Origin: Mesodorylaimus sp. YZB2_4
Lineage: Eukaryota; Nematoda; Enoplea; Dorylaimida; Dorylaimidae
DNA length: 64,000 nucleotides
Direction: 5' to 3'
Assembly (NCBI GenBank): GCA_030248295.1
Contig: JASANH010000554.1
Location: 372,001 to 436,000, forward strand
Under the pieces are notes generated by a model, which was not told the DNA's origin, made no database searches, and saw only the letters and a program-made list of their open reading frames with translations. Shown piece by piece: positions 36,601 to 47,000 of the stretch (position 1 is the stretch's first letter; each line of letters starts with the position of its first letter). Position numbers and translations under genes: made by a program.

Positions 36601-39600
36601 ATGATAAAAGAGAAACCTGTGAAATTTATAAATTTGTCATCATTTTGATAAGGATATCTCTATTTTCAGGATGATATCGAAATCGGTCGATACAGTTTGG
36701 TTTATTGGAATCCAAATTCGATGAAATTGGATGAGCAGCGTGATGATAAGACATCGAATACGGATGAGACGACGGCGGGCCCGAGTCGGAGTGGTTATCT
36801 GTATGTACGCGAGTATTTTCCGACCAGTTGGATTCGGAAATCGAGCGAATGGAAGCAAAGCTATTTTTTGCTGAGGTAAAATCGAACGATAAGTGCAGAG
36901 ATGGTAACGATAGGTCGGGATCCCGATCGCGCCCTTCAGGCATAGGGATTGCGCATAAATGATAAGGCAAAAGCACATTAGGCTGGGCTGGGAGCAACTG
37001 TCTGTTAATCATTGCCTGTAGCAGCTCTTTGTGCAATTCTAGGGCAATATCAGTTATCAGTATTATACTGTATATACAAACTAAAATACTGAATTTATAG
37101 TCGTATGACTAAAAATTGCGCTTTAGTAAGGAAAACAAGCTTATACGCAAAAAAGAGACAAATGCAAAAATCCTGAAAAAAGTGATCCCGACCTTTCGTT
37201 AAGAGATGGGGGTTCAAATAAACCTACCGCAGTAGTCGTAGCAGTAATGTTGAAGTGAAGGTCGAAGATCTCTTTTCATTATGTAATGTACTGATAATAT
37301 GTTCCCTTGGTTTATTAGCGTATTATCTTTCAGGGGCAAGAAACTCTATCAATTCGAAGATTCAACGTGTAAAGTCGGTCAACGGGTGTTCGATTTAAAG
37401 TAAGCTCTATGGCATACTGTTTTAGGGGGATGTGTGTACTTTACATTATTGCGGATGCGGGGCAGAGTAGCCACATCGGCTTGACAAGAGCTCAAAAACT
37501 GACCAGAATTCCTGATTGGCTTCTTCTGTTTCTGGAAAGATGGAGGTTCCGATGCAGGCCACCCTGCTTTTACGCCTGAAATTACAGCTTCCTGCCAAAT
37601 TTCGCAGCGAAGCAGTTTAGCACCCCAGTTCCTGAGTCATTGACTGGATGTTAGCTTGCCATACGGGTTTCAGATATTGTGCATAAGTGCTATCTCGTTG
37701 GTGTAACAGCAGTCGCCGAATAAGATCATGCGCATGTTTACTGTCCTGTGCGTATACTGTATGGGCACTTTGCGTACCATACAATTCACTGGCCTCTCTA
37801 AATGACGGTCTTCTTGTCTCTGACCTGGCTGCTCCTGACCAACCACTGCGATTGTGTAAGCCGTCTCACACGGGTCACAAGTCCTGGTTAATCTCACTTG
37901 TATAATATGACTGACTGGACAGCAAGCTACACTGTGAAATCACCGCTAGGTTTATCTGATAGTTCAAGGTTAGTCTTTTATTGTAAATGTGCCGAAGACT
38001 TTGTGCAACAATCAGTGCAGTTGCACTTGACTGTTTATGTCGTGTTTGTCTTGTCAAACTGGTGGGAGTTCCTCAATTTTGGCGGTTTTGATTGAAAGAA
38101 ATGGCATCGCATGCTGTTGTGAAGCATGCAGTCGTAGGCAATGAGATTGAACGTATTTTAAAAGTGAGCTTGATGAGCTACTTGCTTGAGCGGAAGAATG
38201 AGGCTATTGGCTGACGTGGCTGATATGACTTACCAGGAGGGAGTCAAAGGTGACTTGGTTGTATGGCCAAAGTCTTGACGCCCGACCCCTGCTGATTCAG
38301 GGGTTGGGCCGTTTTCTTGCGACTGTGGATCACAGGGGCTCGTCACAACTTATTTGGCCGACCGAGCCTGGAGGATTGACCCCTGCATGCTGTCCATTCC
38401 TGGATTTGGTGCAAGGCTGGGTTTTTGACTCGAGGGGGTCCAGGGAGGCGACTTGGATCAGGGAAAGGTGGTGGTAATTGAATGTTGATTTCAGGGATGA
38501 AGTGAGTGGGTGTCGCCAAACGCAAACCAACGAATACACGTATTGTATGGAGATGACATTTAATACTGATGAGACTGTCAAAGTGCATTTGGGTTGTCAA
38601 ACAAAACACGAGCTTCAGCAATGGTTATACGCCTTTGTGGCTAGTTTCTCTCAAGCGGTAAGTGCTGGCTGCTGTGTCGGGGCAGGGGCTGACTTGATCG
38701 TAGTATGGTTTGGGTTGATGGCGTGGAGATAGCAGCAGTTAGGGAGAGACTGTGGCGTGTTCTGAGTGATCGTTGGACGGGCAGATGGTCTTAATAAGCG
38801 CAAAACGAGAATCTTGCGTGTAGCGTGGGACTGAACGAAGATTTTTGTGGGTGTTCCTTCCTAACATAGTTGGAGAAAATGTAACAAGTGCATGACTGTG
38901 ATGCCATGCATGCACAGTCATGCACTCGGGCCCAAAGTACAGTATGCATGACTTCTTATGTTCAGGGCTGGCGTCATGAAAACTATCAAGACCATATAAT
39001 TGTTGGACCTTTCAGGACGTGGAGGACGTGAGTTGCGAGTGTGTGTCGTGTTGCGCAGTGGTGGCTGGTCGATATCTAGTCCTTGGTCAGGAGAGCTCGA
39101 ATCTGGGATTTGTACGAACACTGGCCGTTGTGCGTTTGGACGATTTGACATCATGTCATTGGTGCCCCACCCATTATTCGCTACTACTGGTGAGTAGAAT
39201 TGGTGTGCGATTGGAATGTGCATGCGCATGATTGCACAGGAATGATTCGGACCAGGCGCGCTTAGATTCGATTCACATGTACGGCGTGTCGGCAGTCATA
39301 ACGCAGAAAGAGAAATATGTATAAAATCTTGAGGGGATTCGAACCTTCGCGCCTCTGGGATTCCAGTGCAGCGCGTGCTAACCACATGTGTAATCAAGAC
39401 TCGGCATGGCAACAAGTGGTACATGTGTGTTACTGCAGGGTTTTTGTGACATTTGGGGCGTGTGTCGGCAAATAGGATCAAGGGTCTGACTGATTTCGTG
39501 TGGTGCTAATGAAGTGCAATCCTAACTAGACCTTCTGTGGAATTCTACGTGTGACTTCGTTGTCGCCTAATCATTTGAACCGATGAGGCAACATTATAGG

Positions 39601-40825
39601 CAAATAAATTTTGTGAAGGAAACAAATGTTTCGGGGTCATCGCGGGGCCATGGCAACCACTCGCAAGGAGAACATGGATGGAGTGAAGTGTAAAGTGGCA
39701 TTAAACTGCCTCAGCTTGTCACAGACGGCATAAAGGTGGGTAGGAGTCAGAAGTGGGGACTCACAGGGCCCCTACCAGGCCAGGATTGAGTCGGGATGAG
39801 TGATCGAAGCGCGCCAGATGAGGTGTCCGCATAGGTCAGGTGGCTGCATGTTGCCTTTCTGCATTCGCAGATGTTGTGTGCTGGCTTGTTGGTCGAAAGC
39901 ACCAATGTGGCACTACTGATAGGCCGAGTGGTCTGCCTGCCTGCGTGCAAGGGTGCTAGGGGCTTAAGTCGTACTGCAAGCAGGACGGTACCTGAGTCGC
40001 TTCTGTTAGGGTTAGGATACAGAGTGACGGAGACACAGGGTTGATGTTTTGAGCGCACAGTGATCAGTCTAGCCAGCATGGTACAGTATATAGCATGACA
40101 GTTCTTGCTCGTCATTCAATAATAGAATAGAATAGAATTCATCAGCAAACGCTGAGTTTTGTTTAATGTAACTAAGGGATTTGTTGTTCTAGGAATTTTC
40201 TGCCCAGACCGAATACGCCCATCAAAGATGGCTGTTATCATTTTCGTGCGATTTCGAATTGATGAGGTTCATAAAGGCGATGAGCGAACTTGAGGTGAGT
40301 GATTTGACGGATAGAGATGCCCTTCGTGTGTGAGGAACCCAAAATTGGACCCGTTGATTTGGTGGAGTGGGGATTTTTGCATGGATTTAAGCTGGCCAAA
40401 ATTTTAGTTTGAATTTTTGATAAAAACTAGTGCGGTACTTCAAAAAATAGGTTTCTCGTTTTTATACAATAAGCACTCGCTAGTGGTGCGTGCCAGCGAT
40501 GACTAGCTTGTTGTCTCTCGATGATGAGGGGCTGAGGGGCGGGGGTTAAACCATACGCAAGGGATTCAGGCTTGCCTCCTTATGCCCATACATAATTCGC
40601 TTGTGAGGGTCATACGTGCACTCGTATGTGTGAGTTAAATACTCGAAGAATATCAAAGTTTTCAGTAAGAGAGGTCTAAGACGGGAGAAATATTCTAAAC
40701 GAACCCGTTTTCGTTTGTTTCAGGTGGAATGCTCGTGCGTCCAGCTGGCCAGTCCGTGCGATAATGACACGCCTGTGTGCGCCGAGTCATCTCGTCACTG
40801 GTGTGAATCGAAGCGATGTGATTAA
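27665..40825 (+). CDS. PLEKHM2: PLEKHM2 / SKIP orthologue: RUN and PH domain lysosomal adaptor (17 exons)
   Basis: In vertebrates this protein links Arl8 on lysosomes to kinesin-1. Exons: 27665-27712, 27890-27999, 28107-28216, 28280-28404, 28465-28527, 30942-31776, 32750-33164, 33576-33645, 33696-33896, 35119-35210, 35267-35438, 36670-36875, 37334-37399, 38495-38657, 39016-39189, 40193-40294, 40724-40825. All phases join to 1017 aa (human 1019). RUN domain: about residues 20-155, with SYWSVAKEF, SWLYQCLNDGLLEF and VQKFYAKSAYVW. Low-complexity Ser-rich middle: 155-570. Family-specific block: VHIFTNDGEQFLKMYRI, then TDATPQKIALKKWL. PH domain: about 765-895, with WKQSYFLLR and LQQWLYAF. The conserved C-terminal block follows. 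The start at 27665 matches the human N-terminus; an in-frame ATG at 27485 would add 60 residues. The exon 7 acceptor is a NAGNAG site (32750 or 32753). Introns hold several TIR elements. Confidence 0.92.
28950..29597. mobile_element. hAT-like MITE with 8-bp TSD in PLEKHM2 intron 5
   Basis: The ends TAGCGTTCGTTCGGGATC and GATCCCGAACGAACGCTA are terminal inverted repeats. Exact 8-bp duplications TCTGACAA flank it at 28942-28949 and 29598-29605. Length is 648 bp with no transposase. The 8-bp duplication and TAGCG start fit hAT-type non-autonomous elements. Relatives lie at 18849-19793 and 31857-32259. Confidence 0.85.
30251..30684. mobile_element. decayed MITE of the CCAGCATC family in PLEKHM2 intron 5
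   Basis: The left end CCAGCATCAACTGGTCCGACC closely follows that of the element at 34255-34614. The interior shares CAGTCGGATCGGATTGGGAA. The right end is worn (CCAGTTCTGG) and target duplications are not recognisable. Confidence 0.5.
31857..32259. mobile_element. TAGCG-family MITE in PLEKHM2 intron 6
   Basis: It begins TAGCGTTTGTTCGGGA and ends TCCTAAACGAACGCTA, so the termini match the element at 28950-29597. No 8-bp duplication is visible. It starts 80 bp after the exon 6 donor at 31777. The in-frame TAG that closes the exon 6 ORF is its first three bases. Confidence 0.6.
34255..34614. mobile_element. hAT-like MITE with 8-bp TSD in PLEKHM2 intron 9
   Basis: The terminal repeats are CCAGCATCGACCGATCCG and its complement CGGATCGGTCGATGCTGG. 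Exact 8-bp duplications GAATAGAC lie at 34247-34254 and 34615-34622. Length is 360 bp, non-coding. The interior is rich in GGATCGG palindromes. Confidence 0.88.
35603..35787 (+). repeat. inverted repeat arm 1, PLEKHM2 intron 11
   Basis: About 185 bp that is nearly the reverse complement of 37703-37893. Shared anchors include GAGATTAACCAG, CAATCGCAGTGGTTGGTCAG and AACATGCGCATGATCTTAT. The two arms flank exon 12 at a distance of about 2 kb. It is not coding. Confidence 0.75.
36905..37201. mobile_element. hAT-like MITE with 8-bp TSD in PLEKHM2 intron 12
   Basis: The termini are TAACGATAGGTCGGGATC and GATCCCGACCTTTCGTTA. Exact 8-bp duplications AGAGATGG lie at 36897-36904 and 37202-37209. Length is 297 bp, non-coding. 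A 60-bp solo pair of the same termini lies at 43817-43876. Confidence 0.85.
37703..37893 (-). repeat. inverted repeat arm 2, PLEKHM2 intron 13
   Basis: Reverse-complement partner of 35603-35787, reading on the minus strand GAGATTAACCAG through CAATCGCAGTGGTTGGTCAG to the GATCTTATTCGGCGACTG end. Most likely two copies of one dispersed repeat in opposite orientation. Confidence 0.75.
39328..39395 (-). repeat. tRNA-like sequence, probably a SINE head
   Basis: The minus strand shows a GTGGTTAGCAC D-arm-like piece and a GAAGGTTCGAATCCCC T-arm-like piece, followed within a few bases by TTTTAT. The anticodon arm between them does not pair as a normal 5-bp stem with a 7-nt loop, so I do not call a tRNA gene. 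It lies in PLEKHM2 intron 15. Confidence 0.35.
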
Positions 40826-41058
40826 GGGTGGTGGGAAATTATGCAACTGATCGTGCTCGAAGCTTTGGAGTATTTTCGAAGGATGTGATATGCTTGTGTG
40901 TTGTGTGTAGTGTGCCTTTGCCTGCGTCAGTAAACATGGTACGATGGTGGATGACTGCTCTGTAAGAATAGCCCGATAGTGACGGTGATATCCTTTGTAG
41001 CAGGGCTTGTGCAGGAATGAATGGTGTTCTCCTGTTTTAGTGTTTGACAAGGGTTGCT
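40826..41058 (+). promoter_or_regulatory. short PLEKHM2-GPS2 intergenic region with acceptor-like site
   Basis: Only 233 bp separate the PLEKHM2 stop from the GPS2 ATG on the same strand. There is no AATAAA. A CTCCTGTTTTAG acceptor-like site ends 20 nt before the GPS2 ATG. This could be the 3' splice site of a 5' UTR intron or a trans-splice acceptor. Confidence 0.45.
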
Positions 41059-44000
41059 ATGCCACACGCGATCGGCGGGAAACGTGCTGTAATGACGCCC
41101 GAGAAAAAGGCAGCATTGAAAGCGTTTATTATGAAACAGAAGCAGAAGAAGAAGGAAGGTAAGTGAGGAATTATGAGGTCGCAACCCTGGCTCAGGGACC
41201 CCTGTTGATCTGCAGGTTGAACTGTCTGGCGGGAGGCGAGGCAAGACAGGGTAGTGCGTGTATGCGGAAATGGGCCTTGGCTTGTTCTTGGATGCTCATC
41301 ATTTTCAGTGACACCAGCGCAGCGAAGTTCTTGCTGGGCATGCCAACAGGAGCTGTCTTGCTTCCCCGTGGTTTAGCAGTCAAAGGCGTGTGTCGCAGTT
41401 TGCTTAGCAGAGCTGGAGAGGTCGGCCCTGGGTATAACTCTGGCCGTCTGAGAACTTGCCGAAGTGCTCTTCGCGCCTTGAACTCCTGGCGGTGGGTGAT
41501 TCACCCTTCAGTCCCCTTAGTCGATTAACGAGGAGAGGCCTCATGGGGCGGGAGGGTCTCGAATCCGGGCTCCCATACGGGTAGAGATAGATCGGGATCA
41601 ATTTTTTCAAGATCAGGGGCCAGTTTCACAATCAGCTAGGACATGTCCTAAAGTTAGGACAATCAAATCGCAATGATGTAAGATAGGACTTACGGTGTCC
41701 AAATATTTAGGACATGTCCTAGGCGATTGTGAAACTGGCTCCAGGTTCCCGACCTATCCCCACACTGGGCACGGGCTGGGTATGGTCACCCAATGGGATA
41801 ACCACCGCCATCGCGGGGTGCGACTAGCACGCGCTGTTGCCCGCCATGACCGTAGTCGATGGGAACACAGGTCACCTAACAAGCCCCGTACCCCGCGGGA
41901 AAAGGGTTGAAAATAGACCTCTCCTGAAGTGACCAGGATAAGTGAAAAAATCCCAGCAGGAGGGACTGTGCGCGTAGGATGAGGACCAGGAGGTCCGAGT
42001 ATAATTTTTATGGACTGGGAAGAATCTGATAATGTAAAAATGGGTGGAAAAGTTGATGAGAGATAAATCAGAATGAATGAACTACGTGTAGCTGTGAAAG
42101 ATTGCCCGCTAGTTGCTAGTTGCTATTTTACCTCAGCCAAGCACTTTCCAGTGCACTTAAACGGCGGGTACACAGAAACATAAAGATTAACGTCCAAAGA
42201 ACAAAGAAGAAAAAAACTAAAACTTGGTCACCGAAACATGTTGTTTGAATTTAGAAAACGACCCTATCACAACATCATATGGTAACGTTTTCTCATCTCT
42301 ATTCCACAAGTTCTTGATCACCGAATATTCAAAACTTTGCCGATATGCTGATTTCCAGAGTCCAGGCACAATGAGGTGATGTGGCTGTTTGTTACGCAAA
42401 CTTCGCCTTGACCCCTCACCGCCCAGACCTCTAGCGCCGTCGTTAGCAAAATCCACCTCCACAATATGCTTAAAACGACGATTCGGATAAGCTGCGATGC
42501 CATTGTAAAACTTGAAAAACTGATGTAGCTTTGCATGATCACGACGCACGGACAGAGCACTCCAACCAAGGACAGATAAAACTGCGTCATACGGCGTGCA
42601 CCAGTCGTTGAGAATGCATCTTGCGGCGTATTTTTGAGCTCGCTCAAGATCGTCGATGAGGTACTGCAATGTCGGTGACCACGCGCAGCTACCATACTCA
42701 AGGCGAGGGAGAACGCAATTGCTGTAAACTGTAGATAAAACACTTGACGCAAACTTGCCAAATTTTCTCCTAAATGCACCAATCATCCTACGAGCAGCAT
42801 TAGCAGTAGACTGACAATGATCGATAAAATCCAGCCGTGATGACAATAAAACACCCAAATACTGAACAGACTCGGAGAATGCAATACGAGTGCCAAGTAG
42901 ATCCACGACTGGTTGTCGAGCAAGGGCCTTTGAGTGCAAGCGAAATAAGCAGCCTTGCGTTTTGGACAAATTAAAATCGAGCTTCAAATTGGCTATGTGA
43001 TCGGCAATAAAATTGATCGCAGGCTGGAGTTTCTGGTCTAAATCCGATAAATCACATGCAGGAGAGACCAGTGCTAAATCGTCAGCATATGCCTGCAATA
43101 AACAGTCTGGAAAAGCTGTTTCAAATCTCTTCAACAGTGGATCAATAAAAGCAATGAAAAGAAGCGGAGCTAAGACGGATCCTTGAGGGACACCACTGGG
43201 AACATCGACAGTTCGAGAAGAACAGTTATTAACCACTTTAAACTGTGTTCGACCAGTTAAATATGACGCGAGCCAACGCAGTAATCGTGGGGACAGCCGA
43301 TGCTCCTGATTGCTCCTGACAGCCCTGACAGCCGATGCTCCTGATGCTCCTGACAGTCCGCTGCTTGGCCGCGGTGAAGTTATCGCAGTCCGATGCTCAC
43401 TGGCGATGGACGATCCACCCTTCATTCCCCTTCTATTGTGTCAAATCGAACCCGAGTCCAACTCTTCGATAAGCGGACGTAGGCGATGCGACCGAGAGGC
43501 TAGCGTGCTGTAATGGAGGCAAACTCACCAGTCTTATCTTATAGCCCCCTCGAAACTGAGAACTCACTTGAAATTATGCGAATCCAGCACGTCGTAATAG
43601 TACATCATTTTACACTTATGTGTCATCGGCAAGGAAAAGTCGAAAGTATGCGACTAGTGATGAATCTGATGAACCACATTCGCGTCAGTCGGATAACGCC
43701 ACTGGAAAATATAAGTACCAGTGCGCATAAAGCGATGGAAAACCTGAAAGAAAGGAAGTAGATCAGTATTATCTCTTCACCGAACAATCGATAGATCACT
43801 ATATATATAGCAACTATGTAACGATAGGTCGGGATCGGGGTCACGTCAGGAGGGGTCAAATCCCGACATCGTTATTAGCAATCGATCGTTTATATCGATT
43901 ACATCTAATTAATCAAAGGACAGAAAGAAATCGAATCCAGGTGGATCTCTCATCAAGGGTGGACTTGCATTCTACACCATCAAAATGGGCAGATAGTTGA

Positions 44001-47000
44001 AACTTCATTCAAAGTCAGCTTTTAACGTGCTGTAGTGGAGGCAAACTGAACGGTCGGTGGGGCAAAACCTCTGGCAGGAGCAGCAGTAAGAAATACACTT
44101 GCAGCTGAAACATCAGCTGGAGTGGTTGACGCTCGCTAGCAGGGGACATCGATATTTCTCTTCCACTCGCCCATAGGCCTCTCGACTGCGAGGATTACAA
44201 TTACAATAGGGTTATATAAGTTTGCGAGAGGGGCCAAAACCGATTACCTCTTGGGTTGGGGCGGCGGGGGTGGAAAAGTAATTATGGGAAAGATTTTTGG
44301 GTGTTCGGCCGCGGTGAATAATGGATGGAAAAAGGGAGGTGTGTAATTTAAAATTTTGTATTTTAGAGGAGGAGCAAGACGAGGCATTGCGGAATGAGCG
44401 TCAACGATTGGCGGAGAAGAAGTTACGTGATCAGCATACTTTGGAGGAAGTCAATAGTCAGGTAGGAGAGGTGTTTATGGAATCTCGGGAAAGAAAGACA
44501 ATTCTGCGTTTGGGAATACTTTTAGATCGCTCAACTGGAGAAGAAGTTGGCTGAGTTCAAGCAAGAAAAGCACGATTTGTTTGCTCAGTTGAAAAAAGTG
44601 CTTCATCAAGAAGACGAGCAGCGGAAACGTATTCAACAGATTCAGCAACAGCACGCCAAGGATGCCAGGTATGAAATTGAGCCAATGATATAGGCATATC
44701 TGGTCCAATTTTAAAACACCTGTTTGCACCTGTCGTTTGTGTTTAGTGAAGTGCTGGCCAAAGTTGGGCCGGCCGCACCGCCATTGCCATTGTTGGGTGC
44801 GAGTGGATCGAGTCCATGCGAGCAGGAGTTGACCCAGATGGCCAGCCAACAAGCGCATGTGCAGCAGTTGGGTGCTGGTGGCCAGCTGCAGCAGCTGACT
44901 CCGCCGACTGTGATGACTAGTGGCACGTCGCCGATCGGCGGTGGCGTTGGGCCCGTTTCGGTTATTTCTGGATTGCCGGGGGTGAGTGGCGATGGCCATG
45001 TTTTTGCTGTGTCTGTGGTTACCTGGGAGTGTAACTAGATTTTTAGGTGTAGGCTGGGTGACTGCAGATGGCAAGGCTTTCCGGAGAGCGTTGGTCGGTC
45101 TTTGCTAGCAAAGTGAGATGCAGGCAGTTTGAGCCAGGTGGGTAGGTGGACGTCTGCCTCTCAGGCTGGATCACTCGCGAGAGCGCATATCCGCGTTTGG
45201 TCGAAATGCTAATGGCAGTACTAGAATGGTTCGTAGACAGAGATGGTAATGAAATATTCGTTTTTTGCAGACTAAACGTCAGCGATCGCCGTCGCCGTCG
45301 ACGCCATGTTCGACCAAGGAACCAGCGCCGTATTCTGCATTTTTCTCCTCTCCCAAACGAATGGCTACACCGTATCAGAGTAAGTGCGGGGCCTTAGATT
45401 GGGGGGTTTGTGATGCGGGCAATGTGGTGAGGACTGCTGTGGACTAGTGTGCGAAGGTCGAAGGGATCTACTCCTCTTAGAATTGCAGATACTGTATATA
45501 CGTGTCCCAAGCGTGTGTACGTGACGCTGTGTCTGTTGGGTGGGTTATTGCATATCTTGCTGGGGGAACTCTGAGCGATATTGAATCGAAGGGCTTCCAG
45601 TTTAGATATTGTGGCCTTTTCAGGATCTCCATATCAAGGTTCCGGGTTCGGTCAAGAAATGCATTCGCCGACTGGGGTCTCATCGGTGGCTTCCCATCGG
45701 GCTCAGCAGCAGGCGTCAGTTGCGGCGTCGATTGCAGGTGTGGGGGCGGTTGGTGGCAGTGCTCTGTTGTCACCTGGTGCAGTTGGTATTGGATTAAGCG
45801 GGGGTGCGTCGAATTTTCCGCCCTACTCACCGCAAGGTATATTGGGTCAGCCAAGTGGAAGCGGTGGTGGAGCTGCGGCTGCGGGTATTATGCAGCAGGT
45901 CAGAGGGCCGTTTCGACCACCCCATGATCTGCGAGCACAAATTGGCGCTGGAGGGCCGTCGCACGGGCCACACTTGGGTTCGGTAAGAGGTGCTACCAGT
46001 ATTTATTGTTAGTTACCAATGGTATAGGGCAATGGTGGCTACTGTGCTTTACGCATTTGTGGGCTGGGGCCAGAGTCCTGCATGGGTACCCGTACCCGTA
46101 CTCATACCCGTACCCGGCGGAAAATTTCTGGGAAATAAAACTGCAGTACAGAGCATTTTCAGGTAGAAAACTTTGAAACAAGGTAGAAGAAAAGATGAAC
46201 GAGTATTTCTGAGCTTCTGAGAGGGGGCCGAGGGAAAAAAGATTTGTACTTGTATATGACAGATATGCACCAGTGCAACAACCTTGACTCTTTGCAGGAT
46301 CCAAGTCACTTACACTCTTAGGTAAGGCGGTCCCTCAGATTAGGACAGCAATGTCGCTATTATGTAGGATGGGACTTTCTTGTATGCATGTCCTGCAATT
46401 CACGATCAGACACGCCTCATCAAACTGGCTGCTGCACACAAACCAGCTTGTTTTATCTGCAGTAGTTGTTGTTGACCTCTGCATACAAGCTACACTAGCG
46501 CTCAAATGAAAAGCACGTTTGGAAGCAGAGTCACGAATCTAGGTTCAATATCATAGATCACCTGCTCATTCCTCATTCCTTATCAAGTTAAACTTGGTTA
46601 CTCTCTCCAACAGGAATGCAGTTTCGTTCAGAGTTTTACACTGTCAGGTTGTTGTCAGCTTCAGGCTTTCAAGTTTAGATTGAGACATCTATTCCCAAAG
46701 GAACAAGAAAACCAATGCATTACTCAAAATAGACATTATTCAGGCTTTTAGCGCTAAAGCATGAGGCTCAGACTACTGCTAAGTCTTTTAAGTCTTTAAT
46801 CTTACGATAGTGAATAAACTTTTAAATAAAAATTGATCGAGTTTCCTTGAAAACTCTGGTTTTCTGTAATTATTTTCATGAATTGATTATTTTTTTGTTT
46901 TTGTACTCCATTCGAGCATTTATCGAAAAACCGGGTACGGGTATGGGTATGGGTACGTTTTTTGAAAAATTACGGGTACGGGTATGGGTACGGGTACGGG

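Noticed and set aside
43310-43425. N-terminal extension of the LINE ORF (SGASGASAV region)
   Set aside because: A short degenerate repeat of GCTCCTGA units beyond the element's 5' truncation point, not RT sequence.
45477-45854. minus-strand ORF opposite GPS2 exon 6
   Set aside because: Antisense shadow of a Gly/Ser-rich coding exon.
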